Numbered from the stretch's first letter, positions 8,907-18,094 are shown. The stretch is 64,000 bases of DNA from Ramlibacter pinisoli (GCF_009758015.1 NZ_WSEL01000011.1:186001-250000); one strand, 5' to 3'. Numbers and translations: made by a program. Notes: generated by a model from the sequence alone, not told the origin.

Positions 8907-10400
8907 TCAGTAGCGCGGCAGCTCGGGGTGCGCCAGCCGGCCGCCGCGCACCAGCATCTTTCCGTACTCGGCGCAGCGCTGCAGGGTCGGGATCACCTTG
9001 CCGGGGTTGAGCAGGCCGGTGGCGTCGAAGGCCCGCTTGACGCCCAGCATCTGCTCGCGCTCGGCGGCGCTGAACTGCACGCACATCGAGTTCAGCTTCT
9101 CGACCCCGACGCCGTGCTCGCCGGTCACCGTGCCACCCATGGCGACGCTGGTCTCCAGGATGTCGGCGCCGAACAGCTCGCAGCGGTGCAGCTGGTCGGG
9201 ATCGTTGGCGTCGAACAGGATCAGCGGGTGCAGGTTGCCGTCGCCGGCATGGAACACGTTGGCGCAGCGCAGCCCGTACTTGCGCTCCATGTCCTGGATG
9301 GCCAGCAGGATGTCGGCCAGCCGCTTGCGCGGGATGGTCGAGTCCATGCACATGTAGTCGGGGCTGATCCGGCCGGACGCCGGGAAGGCGTTCTTGCGCC
9401 CGCTCCAGAAGCGCAGCCGCTCGGCCTCGTCGCGGCTGACCGCGATGGCGGTGGCGCCGGCGCCGCGCAGCACCTCGCTCATGCGACCGATCTCCTCCTC
9501 CACCTCCTCCGGCGTGCCGTCGCTCTCGCACAGCAGGATGGCCTCGGCCGACAGGTCGTAGCCGGCCTGCACGAAGTCCTCGACCGCGGCCGTCATGGGC
9601 TTGTCCATCATCTCCAGGCCGGCCGGGATGATGCCGGCGGCGATGACGGCGGCGACCGCGTCGCCCGCCTTGCGCACGTCGTCGAAGCTGGCCATGATGC
9701 AGCGCGCCAGCTGCGGCTTGGGCACCAGCTTGACGACCACCTCGGTGGTGACGGCCAGCATGCCCTCGCTGCCGACCAGCACGCTGAGCAGGTCGTAGCC
9801 GGGCGCATCCAGGGCCCGGCTGCCGAAGGTGACCGGCTCGCCCTCGGCGGTGAAGCCGCGCACCTGCAGCACGTTGTGCAAGGTGAGCCCGTACTTCAGG
9901 CAGTGCACGCCACCTGAGTTCTCGGCCACGTTGCCGCCGATGGTGCAGGCGATCTGGCTGGAGGGGTCGGGCGCGTAGTACAGGCCGTGGCTGGCCGCGG
10001 CCTCGCTGATGGCCAGGTTGCGCACGCCGCACTGCACGCGCGCCGTGCGGCTGGCCGGATCGACCGCCAGGATGCGGTTGAACTTGGCCAGCGACAGCGT
10101 CACGCCGGCCCGGTTCGGCATGGCGCCGCCCGACAGGCCGGTGCCGGCGCCGCGCGCCACCACCGGCACCGCGAGGGCGTGGCAGGCCCGCAGCACGCCC
10201 TGCACCTGCGCCTCGTTCTCCGGCAGGGCGACCGCCAGCGGCCGCTCGCGGTAGGCGGTGAGGCCGTCGCACTCGTAGGGCCGGGTCTCCTCGGCGTGCC
10301 ACAGCAGCGCATGGGCCGGCAGCACGGCGCGCAGGGCCGGCAGCAGGCGATCGAGCAAGCCGGCCTGGCTGGCCACGGCGGGGTCGAGCGGTGCATTCAT
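8907..10400 (-). CDS. glcD: FAD-binding glycolate oxidase subunit GlcD
   Basis: 497 residues, the usual length of GlcD (glycolate dehydrogenase FAD subunit, glycolate to glyoxylate). The PCMH-type FAD domain shows ARGAGTGLSGGAMPNRAG and IGGNVAENSGG, and the C-terminal FAD-oxidase domain ends with GGTVTGEHGVGVEKL and LNPGKVIPT, the standard block of this family. The start was set at the ATG at 10398-10400 (MNAPLDPAVA), since the six codons upstream do not fit the family. GlcE and GlcF, its normal partners, are not next to it, so a D-lactate or other 2-hydroxyacid dehydrogenase of the same family is an alternative. It follows the sensor gene on the same strand after 81 bases. Confidence 0.88.
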   Translation of the reverse strand: MNAPLDPAVASQAGLLDRLLPALRAVLPAHALLWHAEETRPYECDGLTAYRERPLAVALPENEAQVQGVLRACHALAVPVVARGAGTGLSGGAMPNRAGVTLSLAKFNRILAVDPASRTARVQCGVRNLAISEAAASHGLYYAPDPSSQIACTIGGNVAENSGGVHCLKYGLTLHNVLQVRGFTAEGEPVTFGSRALDAPGYDLLSVLVGSEGMLAVTTEVVVKLVPKPQLARCIMASFDDVRKAGDAVAAVIAAGIIPAGLEMMDKPMTAAVEDFVQAGYDLSAEAILLCESDGTPEEVEEEIGRMSEVLRGAGATAIAVSRDEAERLRFWSGRKNAFPASGRISPDYMCMDSTIPRKRLADILLAIQDMERKYGLRCANVFHAGDGNLHPLILFDANDPDQLHRCELFGADILETSVAMGGTVTGEHGVGVEKLNSMCVQFSAAEREQMLGVKRAFDATGLLNPGKVIPTLQRCAEYGKMLVRGGRLAHPELPRY

Positions 10401-10481
10401 GCGCCGACGGTACCGCAAGTCCAGCGGCCGGGGGCTGAGCGTTTTGGCGCTGCCGGCTGAAAAATGCCGCGCGCCGCGGCG

Positions 10482-12257
10482 TCACCCCGCCGCGACGGGC
10501 TGCCGCACGGATGCTGCGGCGTCGCGCGGCTCCAGGTGGTGCACCACCAGCCGGGGATCCAGCAGCATGCGGTCGAGCCGTCGGTTCAGCCGCTGCATCA
10601 GGTGCTGCTCGTCGGCCGTCCCGTCGCCGGTCAGCTCGATCGAGCCGTCGGGCGCCGACGCCGTCACCACCCGCAGGCGCAGGCTGAGATCGCGCGGTAG
10701 CCGCGGCACCGGCTCCAGCCCGCGCGCCACCACGTGCTGCGCCAGCAGCCGACGCCGCTCCGACGGCTGCGAGCCCTCGGTGAGGATGGCGAAGCGGTGG
10801 TCGGCGATGCGGCAGACGGTGTCCAGCTCGCGCACCACGGCCGTCAGGCGCGAGGCGGCGACGACCAGGGCGCGGTCGCCGGCTTCGCGGCCCGCGCGCG
10901 CCACGATGTCGGCATGGTTGGCGACCTCGACCAGCAGCACGGCGCAGCGCTGGCCGGTGGCATGGGCGCGCCGCAGCGCATCGCGCAGGCGCAGCTGCAG
11001 CACCGGCGGGATGGCCAGGCCGGTCAGGGGATCGGTGCTGTCGAGGGCGCGCAGGCGCACCCGGGTTTCGCTGAAGTCCTTGGCCCGGCAGTGCAGGATC
11101 CACAGCAGCAGGGGAATCTCGAGCGCCGAGCCGATCAGCACGGCGTACTCGGTGGCCCAGCTGTCCGGCAGCAGGCCGGCCGCCCGCAGGGCCGGGAACG
11201 GGTAGGCCAGGTGCACCGGCAGGAAGCCCAGCAGCAGCCAGCCCGAATAGCGCTCGCCGCGCCGCCAGGTCCAGGCGCACAGCGTGATGCTCAACACCAC
11301 CGAGACCAGGCCGTAGGCGTTCAGCAGCGGATAGGCCCCGTGGCCGCGGGCCCACGGGTAGACGCCGGCCAGCACCAGGCCGAACAGCACGAAGGCGCAG
11401 GTCGCGCGGTCGACGCCGCGGTGGTGGCGCTGCAGGGCGGTCGCCTCGCGCACGAACCAGATGCCGGCCGCGATCATGGGCAGCATGAACAGCGCCGGCG
11501 CGGCGTCGTTGAAGGCCGCCGAGGTGCGCCACAGGAACAGCCCGCCCAGCCCGGTGAAGGCCAGCTGGAACAGCAGCATGCAGGCGACATAGGCGCAGTA
11601 GGCGTGGAAGGCGCGGTCGCGGTACAGGCGCGCATGCATCAGCCCGACCACGAACACCAGCAGGCCGAAGCCGAGGTAGCCGCCCACCAGCAGATGGGTC
11701 CACTGGCGCTGCGCCTGCACCCCGTCCTCGCTGACCAGCCGCAAGAAGGGGCTGGCCGGGGCCGGCTGGTTCTGCAGCCGCAGCCACACCGTGCCGCCGC
11801 TGCCGGCCGGCACCGAGAACAGCGGCGAGTCGTGCGGATGCGCCCACTGCGCCACCGGCAGGTGGTCGCCGGCACGCTGCTCGCGCCAGCGGCCGCCGGC
11901 ATCGGCGGTGAACAGGCTGGCCCGGTCGATGAAGGGCGAGCCGGACAGCAGCAGGTACCAGCGCTGCGCCGGGTCGAGGACCGGCAGCTCGAAGCGCATC
12001 CACAACGCGCCGGTGCCGAGCGCGAACGCGCGGTGCCGGTCCAGGCGCTGCAGCGGCAGGGCGCCGCCGGCCACCGCCTCCACGCTGGCCTGGCCGCCGG
12101 GGTCGAACGCGTACCGGCCCTGCACGGTGATGTCGCCCTCGCCGGGCACGGCCCAGGCCGGCTGGCCGCCAGCCCCGGCGAGCAGCAGGAGCAGCAGCGC
12201 CAGCCGCCGCAGCAGCGCGGCCGCGCGCGCCCTCAGGCCAGGCTGTTCTTCAGCCAT
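10482..12257 (-). CDS. 7TM sensor (7TMR-DISM) with degenerate GGDEF domain
   Basis: 591 residues. Signal peptide at about 1-38 (LALLLLLLAGAGGQPAWA), an extracytoplasmic 7TMR-DISMED2-like domain to about 185, seven membrane segments from about 190 to 390, then a cytoplasmic region. LDSTDPLTGL near residue 406 is the typical DxLTGL entry to a GGDEF domain, but the signature position reads RIADHRF (about 480-486) in place of RxGGDEF, so the cyclase active site is lost. It could bind a nucleotide or partner, but should not make cyclic di-GMP. The ATG at 12255-12257 was chosen because a secretion signal follows; another ATG lies six codons upstream. The start lies inside the end of the LysR gene, so the two are probably translationally coupled. 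Confidence 0.8.
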   Translation of the reverse strand: MAEEQPGLRARAAALLRRLALLLLLLAGAGGQPAWAVPGEGDITVQGRYAFDPGGQASVEAVAGGALPLQRLDRHRAFALGTGALWMRFELPVLDPAQRWYLLLSGSPFIDRASLFTADAGGRWREQRAGDHLPVAQWAHPHDSPLFSVPAGSGGTVWLRLQNQPAPASPFLRLVSEDGVQAQRQWTHLLVGGYLGFGLLVFVVGLMHARLYRDRAFHAYCAYVACMLLFQLAFTGLGGLFLWRTSAAFNDAAPALFMLPMIAAGIWFVREATALQRHHRGVDRATCAFVLFGLVLAGVYPWARGHGAYPLLNAYGLVSVVLSITLCAWTWRRGERYSGWLLLGFLPVHLAYPFPALRAAGLLPDSWATEYAVLIGSALEIPLLLWILHCRAKDFSETRVRLRALDSTDPLTGLAIPPVLQLRLRDALRRAHATGQRCAVLLVEVANHADIVARAGREAGDRALVVAASRLTAVVRELDTVCRIADHRFAILTEGSQPSERRRLLAQHVVARGLEPVPRLPRDLSLRLRVVTASAPDGSIELTGDGTADEQHLMQRLNRRLDRMLLDPRLVVHHLEPRDAAASVRQPVAAG

Positions 12258-13102
12258 TCGGCGAAGGCGGCGCATTCCCAGCGGTCCATGGCGCCGGTGC
12301 GCCAGCACAGGTAGTGCGCATGCGGGCTGGGGACGTTGCGCGGCGACAGGCGGGCCAGCGTGCCGTTGTCCAGCCAGGGCTGGCCGAGCTTGAGGCGCAC
12401 CAGCGCGATGCCCAGGCCCTGCGCGGCGGCGTCGCACATCAGCCCGATGTCGTTGAACGAGGAGCCGTCGCCGGGTTCGACCGCGTCCACGCCGTGGGCC
12501 AGGAACCAGGTGCGCCAGGGTTCCAGCGGGCTCTTGATCAGCTTGGCGGCCTGCAGTTCCTCGATCGAATCGAAGGGGCCGTGCTCGCGCAGGAAGGCCG
12601 GCGCGGCCAGCGGCGTGACCTCGTCGGTCATCAGGCAGGTGTGCTCGACGTCGGCGTAGCGGCCGGTGCCGAAGCGGATCATCAGGTCGGCGTCCTCGGC
12701 CACCACGTCCAGCAGCGGGATCGACACCTGCAGCGTGAGGTCGATCTCCGGATAGGTGTCGATGAAGGCGCGCAGGCGCGGCATCAGGATGGAGCGCGAG
12801 AACGTCGGCGTCACCGCCACCCGCAGCTTGCGCTTGCCGGCCGCGCCGGCCCGGCCGGGGAAGCGCTCCAGCACCGCCAGCCCCTCGCGCACGTGGGCCA
12901 GGTACTCGCTGCCGTCGGTGGTGAGCGAGAAGTCGGCGCGGCCGAACAGCTTGGCGCCGATGATCTGCTCGAGCTGGCGCACTCGGTGGCTGACGGCGCT
13001 GGGCGTGACGCACAGCTCGTCGGCGGCGAGCGTCACCGACCGCAGCCGGGCCAGGGCCTCGAACGTCAGCAGGCACTGGATGGGCGGGATGCGGGCCGTC
13101 AT
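12233..13102 (-). CDS. LysR-family transcriptional regulator, GcvA-like
   Basis: 289 residues. The N-terminus MTARIPPIQCLLTFEALARL followed by the helix-turn-helix around residues 20-45 (TLAADELCVTPSAVSHRVRQLE) is characteristic of the GcvA/AmpR branch of LysR regulators; the rest is a periplasmic-binding-like effector domain. Its 3' end overlaps the start of the 7TM sensor by 25 bases. No divergent target gene is present, so its regulon cannot be read from position; the sensor and glcD downstream on the same strand are candidates. Upstream of it on the same strand is purU, 71 bases away, which is interesting because GcvA controls one-carbon (glycine cleavage) genes in other bacteria, but that link is only suggestive. 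Confidence 0.88.
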   Translation of the reverse strand: MTARIPPIQCLLTFEALARLRSVTLAADELCVTPSAVSHRVRQLEQIIGAKLFGRADFSLTTDGSEYLAHVREGLAVLERFPGRAGAAGKRKLRVAVTPTFSRSILMPRLRAFIDTYPEIDLTLQVSIPLLDVVAEDADLMIRFGTGRYADVEHTCLMTDEVTPLAAPAFLREHGPFDSIEELQAAKLIKSPLEPWRTWFLAHGVDAVEPGDGSSFNDIGLMCDAAAQGLGIALVRLKLGQPWLDNGTLARLSPRNVPSPHAHYLCWRTGAMDRWECAAFAEWLKNSLA

Positions 13103-13173
13103 CGGCGGAACATCGGTGGCGCGAAACGGTGTCGAACCGGCGCCGGGTTGGCGCCGCTAGCTTGCGCGCGGCG

Positions 13174-14022
13174 TCAGCGGAACACCACGGTCCGGTGGCC
13201 GTTGACCAGCACCCGGTGCTCGCCGTGCCACTTCACCGCCCGCGCCAGCACCTGGCTCTCGGTGTCGCGGCCGACGGCGGTGAGCGCCTCCACCGTGTGG
13301 GCGTGGTCCACACGCGCCACGTCCTGCTCGATGATCGGGCCCTCGTCGAGGTCGGCGGTGACGTAGTGGGCGGTGGCGCCGATCAGCTTCACCCCGCGGT
13401 CGTGCGCCTGGTAGTAGGGCTTGGCGCCCTTGAAGCTGGGCAGGAAGCTGTGGTGGATGTTGATCGCCCGGCCGGCGAGCTTGCGGCACATCTCGTCGGA
13501 CAGGATCTGCATGTAGCGCGCCAGCACCACCAGTTCGGCCTTCTCCGCCTCGATGATCTCGTACTGCCGTGCCTCGGCCTGGGCCTTGGTCGCCGCCGTC
13601 ACCGGGATGTGGTGGAACGGGACGTTGTAGCTGGCCGCCAGCTGGTAGAACTCGCGGTGGTTGGAGACGATGGCCGCGATGTCGACCGGCAGCAGTCCGC
13701 TCTTCCAGCGGAACAGCAGGTCGTTCAGGCAATGGCCTTCCTTGCTCACCAGGATGACCGTGCGCAGCGGCTGGTTGGTGGCGTGGAGCTTCCAGCCCAT
13801 CTGGAACGGCTCGCCGAACGACTGCAGCTGCACCTTCAGGTCCTCGTAGGTGAGCTGGTCGCAGCCGAACTGCACCCGCATGAAGAACAGCCCGGTGCCG
13901 GGGTCGTTGTACTGGGCCGCCTCCTCGATGTTGCCGCCCCGCTCGAGCAGGAATCCGGACACGGCATGCACGATCCCCGGGCGGTCGGGGCAGGACAGGG
14001 TGAGGATGTAGGAGTGGTTCAT
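13174..14022 (-). CDS. purU: formyltetrahydrofolate deformylase
   Basis: 282 residues, the family length. An N-terminal ACT domain (residues 1 to about 80, from YILTLSCPDRPGIVHAVSGF) precedes a formyltransferase-like domain with INIHHSFLPSFKGAKPY and ATAHYVTADLDEGPII, which carry the catalytic His and Asp. It hydrolyses 10-formyl-tetrahydrofolate to formate and tetrahydrofolate, supplying formate for PurT and balancing one-carbon pools in the cytoplasm. The ATG at 14020-14022 (MNHSYILT) matches the family start; the frame's upstream extension is not used. It is divergent from the DUF4197 gene. Confidence 0.95.
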   Translation of the reverse strand: MNHSYILTLSCPDRPGIVHAVSGFLLERGGNIEEAAQYNDPGTGLFFMRVQFGCDQLTYEDLKVQLQSFGEPFQMGWKLHATNQPLRTVILVSKEGHCLNDLLFRWKSGLLPVDIAAIVSNHREFYQLAASYNVPFHHIPVTAATKAQAEARQYEIIEAEKAELVVLARYMQILSDEMCRKLAGRAINIHHSFLPSFKGAKPYYQAHDRGVKLIGATAHYVTADLDEGPIIEQDVARVDHAHTVEALTAVGRDTESQVLARAVKWHGEHRVLVNGHRTVVFR

Positions 14023-14119
14023 GGCGCCCCCCGATTGTCGCAGCCCGGCGGTTGCCCCGCCCCAGCCGCGCAGGGCATCATCGGCGCTCCCCATCCATCG
14101 CCCCATCGCTCAGCCGTCC

Positions 14120-14821
14120 ATGCAACGCCGACCGTTCGCCCTTGCCCTCGCCCTCGCCGCCTCGCCCCTGGTGCTGCTGCCGCCCGCTGCCCGGGCCGGC
14201 GGGCTGGCCGCCCTCAGCGACGCCGACGCCAGCAAGGGCATCAAGGCGGCGCTGGAGACCGGCGCCCTGGCCGCGGTGCGGCTGCTGGGCGTGCAGGACG
14301 GCTTCCTGGCCAACCCCAAGGTGCACATCCCGTTGCCCGGCGCACTGCAGGAGGCGGCCAAGCTGCTCAAGGCGATCGGCCGCCGCCAGCAGGTGGAAGA
14401 CCTCGAGCTGGCCCTCAACCGTGCCGCCGAGTCCGCCGTCCCGCTGGCCAGGAACCTGCTGGTGGACGCCGTGCGCACCATGTCGGTCAGCGACGCCAAG
14501 GGCATCCTCACCGGCGGCGACACCTCGGTCACCGCCTTCTTCGCCGACCGCACCCGCACCCCGCTGGCGGCCCAGTTCCTGCCGGTGGTGCACCAGGCCA
14601 CCGCCCGGGTCGACCTGGCGGCCAAGTACGACCGCGTCGCCGGCCAGGCCGCCGGCTTCGGCCTGGTGAAGAAGGAGGACGCGAGCATCGACCACTACGT
14701 CACGCGCAAGGCCCTGGACGGCCTGTACCTGGTGATCGGCGAGGAGGAGAAGAAGATCCGCAGCAACCCGGTGGCCGCCGGCAGCGACATCCTGCGCAAG
14801 GTGTTCGGCGCCATTCGCTGA
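14120..14821 (+). CDS. DUF4197 exported protein
   Basis: 233 residues with a clear signal peptide (MQRRPFALALALAASPLVLL, cleavage near ARA-GG). The mature protein matches DUF4197: a helical protein containing GILTGGDTSVTAFFADRTR and a conserved C-terminal block ending in an EEEKKIRSNP motif and ILRKVFG. Function is unknown; it should be periplasmic. The ATG at 14120 was chosen over an upstream in-frame start because it begins the signal peptide. An aminotransferase gene follows 49 bases downstream and may be co-transcribed, without an obvious functional link. Confidence 0.85.
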   Translation: MQRRPFALALALAASPLVLLPPAARAGGLAALSDADASKGIKAALETGALAAVRLLGVQDGFLANPKVHIPLPGALQEAAKLLKAIGRRQQVEDLELALNRAAESAVPLARNLLVDAVRTMSVSDAKGILTGGDTSVTAFFADRTRTPLAAQFLPVVHQATARVDLAAKYDRVAGQAAGFGLVKKEDASIDHYVTRKALDGLYLVIGEEEKKIRSNPVAAGSDILRKVFGAIR

Positions 14822-14870
14822 GGTCGGCGCCCGGCGTACGATCGACATCCGCATCCAGGAGAGCAGAGGC

Positions 14871-16205
14871 ATGGCCTACACCGACTTCAACATGGACAAC
14901 CAGTGGCTGCCGTTCACGCCGAACCGCCACTTCCGCAAGGACCCGCGCGTGTTCGTCGCCGCCGACGGCATGCACTTCACCACCCACGACGGCCGCCAGG
15001 TCATCGACGGCATCTCCAGCCTGTGGTGCGTGGGCGCGGGCCACAACCGCAAGCCGATCAACGACGCGATCAAGCAGCAGCTCGACACGCTGGACTACGC
15101 CACCGCCTTCCAGGCCTCGAACGACAAGGCCTTCAAGGCCGCCGAGGTGATCGCCGCGATGGCGCCCGGCGACCTGAACAAGGTGCTGTTCTGCAATTCC
15201 GGCTCGGAGGCGGCCGACACCTCGCTGAAGGTGGCGCTGGCCTACCACCGCGCCCGCGGCGAGGGCCACCGCACGCTGTTCATCGGCCGCGAGAAGGGCT
15301 ACCACGGGGTCGGCTTCGGCGGCATGAGCGTGGGCGGCATCCCGGCCAACCGCAAGGCGTTCGGCAGCGCGCTGCTGCCGCGGGTGGACCACATGCGCTT
15401 CATCCACGACCCGGTGAACCACGCCTACGTGCACCACCAGGAACCGGTGTGGGCCGAGGACCCGCTGGCCGACCTGGAGCAGCGCATCCTGCCGCTGCAC
15501 GACCCGAGCAACGTCGCGGCCATCATGGTCGAGCCGGTGGCGGGATCGGCCGGCTGGTACCTGCCGCCCAAGGGCTACCTGCAGCGGCTGCGCGAAATCT
15601 GCGACAAGCACGGCATCCTGCTCATCTTCGACGAGGTGATCACCGGCTTCGGCCGCATGGGCACGAACTTCGGCGCCGACTTCTACGGCGTGGTGCCCGA
15701 CATGCTGAACTTTGCCAAGTGCGTGACCAACGGCGTCATCCCGCTCGGCGGCGTGATCTGCCGCGACAAGCTCTACGACACCATGATGAAGACCGACGCG
15801 CCCGAGCACGTGATCGAGTTCTTCCACGGCTACACCTATTCGGGCCACCCGGTCGCCTGCGCCGCCGCCATCGCCACGCTGCAGCTGTTCCAGCAGGAGA
15901 AACTGTTCGCGCGCGCCGGCGAGATGGGCCGGGTGCTGGGCGACGCCTTCCACGGCACCTTCAAGGGCCTGCCCAACGTGATCGGCATCCGCAGCATGGG
16001 GCTGGCCGCGGCGGTCGACCTGGCGCCCATGGCCGCAGCGCCGGGCAAGCGCGCCTACGACATCTTCCTCGACTGCTTCCACCACGGCGCGCTGGTGCGC
16101 CCGGCCGGGGACACGGTGGTGATCGCGCCGCCCTACATCGTCGAGAAGTCCCACATCGACCAGTTGGTGAACACGCTGGCCGACGCGATCCGGCGCCACG
16201 CCTGA
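14871..16205 (+). CDS. omega-amino acid:pyruvate aminotransferase (class III)
   Basis: 444 residues, a class III PLP aminotransferase. NSGSEAADTSLKVALAYH binds the cofactor phosphate, IFDEVITGFGRMG contains the pyridine-nitrogen Asp (D254), and the Schiff-base lysine is K283 in FAKCVTNG. The N-terminus (NQWLPFTPNRHF) and the motif LWCVGAGHNR are typical of beta-alanine/omega-amino acid:pyruvate transaminases, which transfer the amino group of beta-alanine, beta-aminobutyrate or aromatic amines to pyruvate. A taurine:pyruvate or putrescine-type specificity cannot be excluded. A purine-rich ribosome site (CAGGAGAGCAGAGGC) precedes the ATG. No dehydrogenase partner is adjacent. Confidence 0.88.
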   Translation: MAYTDFNMDNQWLPFTPNRHFRKDPRVFVAADGMHFTTHDGRQVIDGISSLWCVGAGHNRKPINDAIKQQLDTLDYATAFQASNDKAFKAAEVIAAMAPGDLNKVLFCNSGSEAADTSLKVALAYHRARGEGHRTLFIGREKGYHGVGFGGMSVGGIPANRKAFGSALLPRVDHMRFIHDPVNHAYVHHQEPVWAEDPLADLEQRILPLHDPSNVAAIMVEPVAGSAGWYLPPKGYLQRLREICDKHGILLIFDEVITGFGRMGTNFGADFYGVVPDMLNFAKCVTNGVIPLGGVICRDKLYDTMMKTDAPEHVIEFFHGYTYSGHPVACAAAIATLQLFQQEKLFARAGEMGRVLGDAFHGTFKGLPNVIGIRSMGLAAAVDLAPMAAAPGKRAYDIFLDCFHHGALVRPAGDTVVIAPPYIVEKSHIDQLVNTLADAIRRHA

Positions 16206-16230
16206 GCGCGCCCGGCCTGGCTCCGCCCGG

Positions 16231-16977
16231 TCAGGCCGGCTGCCCGATCTGTCGCCGCAGGCCGGCGCAGTAGTCCTTGGCCTCGCTGTCCGCCGTGCGC
16301 GGCAGCCGCACCGACCGCACCACCAGCCGCGGCGGCAGGTGGCGCGGCACGCCCAGTGCCGGGTCGACATGGCCGCTGCCGGCCAGCAGCACCACCGTGC
16401 GCCCGCGCACCAGCGCGGACTCGATGGTCCGGGCCATGGCGAGGTCGCGTGCCACCTGCACCCGCACCATCAACCCCAGCTGCGCCGTGGGCAGCAGGTC
16501 GCAGTGGCCGGTGCGGATGGCCTCGCGTTGCGCCGCCAGCGCGGCGGCATCCAGCCGGTCGTCCAGGCTGGCATCGGCCATCGCGGCCCGCAGCTGCGCG
16601 CGCGGCAGGTTGGCACCGAGCACCGGCACGCCGGCCGCCACCGCGGCCATCACCGCCGGGCCGTAGGCGTCCCAGGGCCAGGCCTCGTCGTTCCAGCGCA
16701 GGGCGCGCAGCACGGTGGCCTCGCCGGCCGTCGGCGGCAGGCCGGCGGTGGTCGTGCCCTCCTCGGCCATCTCGAGCGCCAGCGCGGCCAGGCGGCCCTG
16801 GCCGGCGAACTCCTGCACCACCTGGCGGTGGGTGCTCTGGTGCCCGGCGTCGTCGTGCAGCTCGCCCAGCAGCACCACGTCGGCCTGGACCAGGTCCTGC
16901 AGGCGCGGGGTCATCGGCGCGCAGGCCGCCAGCGCCAGCAGGGCGAGGCCAATGGCAGCGCGGCGCACGGATGACAT
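16231..16977 (-). CDS. ChaN-like haem-binding lipoprotein
   Basis: 248 residues. A lipoprotein signal (LALLALAAC, acceptor cysteine at about residue 19) is followed by VVLLGELHDDAGHQSTHRQ, the signature of the cofac_haem_bdg (ChaN, PF04187) family related to Tiki/EreA folds. ALEMAEEG and AGSGHVDPALGVPRHL complete the conserved core. In Campylobacter, ChaN binds two haems in a dimer; here a role in outer-membrane haem or iron handling is likely but not shown. The gene converges with the aminotransferase and is divergent from the AbrB-type membrane gene, 34 bases away. Confidence 0.85.
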   Translation of the reverse strand: MSSVRRAAIGLALLALAACAPMTPRLQDLVQADVVLLGELHDDAGHQSTHRQVVQEFAGQGRLAALALEMAEEGTTTAGLPPTAGEATVLRALRWNDEAWPWDAYGPAVMAAVAAGVPVLGANLPRAQLRAAMADASLDDRLDAAALAAQREAIRTGHCDLLPTAQLGLMVRVQVARDLAMARTIESALVRGRTVVLLAGSGHVDPALGVPRHLPPRLVVRSVRLPRTADSEAKDYCAGLRRQIGQPA

Positions 16978-17011
16978 GCATCGATACTAAGCGTCTCCCG
17001 CCGTCCGCCGC

Positions 17012-18067
17012 ATGCCGCCAGTCGTCCTCCTTCGCGTCACCGCCACCCTCGCCCTCGCCCTCGCCACCGCGGCGCTCTGTGCCTGGCTGCACACGCCCCT
17101 GCCCTGGATCCTGGGGCCGCTCATCGCCACCGCCGCGGCGTCCATGCTGGGCTTGCCGACGCAGAGCTCGACGCGGCTGCGCAATGCCGGCCAGCTGGTG
17201 ATCGGCGTCGCGCTGGGCCTGTACTTCACGCCCCAGGTCACCGCCCTGGTCGGCCAGCTCTGGTGGGCCATCCTGCTGGGCATCGCCTGGGCCCTGCTGC
17301 TGGGCTGGGCGTTCGGGCGGCTGCTGCATCCGCTGGTGCGCGAGCACCTGCCGGGCTCGCCGGCCGAGCAGCGCGCCACCAGCTACTTCGCCGGTGCCAT
17401 CGGCGGTGCCTCCGAGATGACGCTGCTGGCCGAGCGCGCCGGCGGCCGCACCGACCTGGTGGCTGCCGCGCACAGCCTGCGCCTGCTGGTGGTGACGCTC
17501 ACGCTGCCGGTGGCGATCACGGCCAGCGGCCTGCACGGCGTCGATCCCAGCCTGCCCGGCCCGCGCACCGTCGTGCCGCTGGGCCTGCTGGTGCTGGGCG
17601 CCGGCGCCTGGGTCGGCTCCTGGCTGATGGCACGCACCGGCCGCGCCAACCCCTGGTTCATCGGGGCGCTGCTGGTGGCCATGGGCCTGACGATGAGCGG
17701 GATCGAGCTGTCGGCCGTGCCGCAGGCGCTGAGCAATGCGGCCCAGCTGGTGATCGGCATCAGCCTGGGGGTGCGCTTCCGGGCCGAGTTCATCCACACG
17801 GCGCCGCGCTGGCTGGCCGCCGTGGCGGCCGGGACGGTGGTGATGCTGGTGACCAGCGCGCTGTTCGGGGTGGGGCTGGGCTGGCTGGCCGGGCTGCATC
17901 CGGCGACGATGGTGCTGGGGACCTCGCCGGGCGGTATCGCCGAGATGGCGATCACCGCCAAGGTGCTGCAGCTGGGGGTGCCGGTGGTGACCGCGTTCCA
18001 GGTCTGCCGGCTGATCGCCATCCTGGTGCTGGTCGAGCCGCTGTACCGGCGCGGGATGCTGCGCTAG
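17012..18067 (+). CDS. AbrB-family membrane protein (PF05145)
   Basis: 351 residues, strongly hydrophobic with about ten membrane segments arranged as two similar halves. PWILGPLIATAAASMLGLP and IGVALGLYFTPQV in the first half are echoed by a GISLGVRF block in the second, the pattern of the AbrB/'putative ammonia monooxygenase' membrane family. The common database label 'transcriptional regulator' or 'ammonia monooxygenase' is misleading; a transporter-like role is more plausible. The only start close to the beginning of the hydrophobic part is the ATG at 17012. It has no operon partner. Confidence 0.85.
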   Translation: MPPVVLLRVTATLALALATAALCAWLHTPLPWILGPLIATAAASMLGLPTQSSTRLRNAGQLVIGVALGLYFTPQVTALVGQLWWAILLGIAWALLLGWAFGRLLHPLVREHLPGSPAEQRATSYFAGAIGGASEMTLLAERAGGRTDLVAAAHSLRLLVVTLTLPVAITASGLHGVDPSLPGPRTVVPLGLLVLGAGAWVGSWLMARTGRANPWFIGALLVAMGLTMSGIELSAVPQALSNAAQLVIGISLGVRFRAEFIHTAPRWLAAVAAGTVVMLVTSALFGVGLGWLAGLHPATMVLGTSPGGIAEMAITAKVLQLGVPVVTAFQVCRLIAILVLVEPLYRRGMLR

Positions 18068-18094
18068 CCGGCCGGGGCCGGCCGGCCGCCGGGC

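Noticed and set aside
8821..12003. A 1060-codon minus-strand frame overlapping glcD and the 7TM sensor
   Set aside because: It reads out of frame through both real minus-strand genes; glcD and the sensor show the correct domain motifs in other frames.
10482..12257. Active diguanylate cyclase
   Set aside because: The signature GGDEF is replaced by ADHRF, so the catalytic and metal residues are missing.
17012..18067. Ammonia monooxygenase or DNA-binding AbrB regulator
   Set aside because: The protein is a multi-helix membrane protein with no DNA-binding domain; those labels are inherited from old family names.
18067..18082. GC palindrome (GCCGGCC repeats) between convergent genes as a terminator
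   Set aside because: The loop would be only two bases and no T run follows on either strand.
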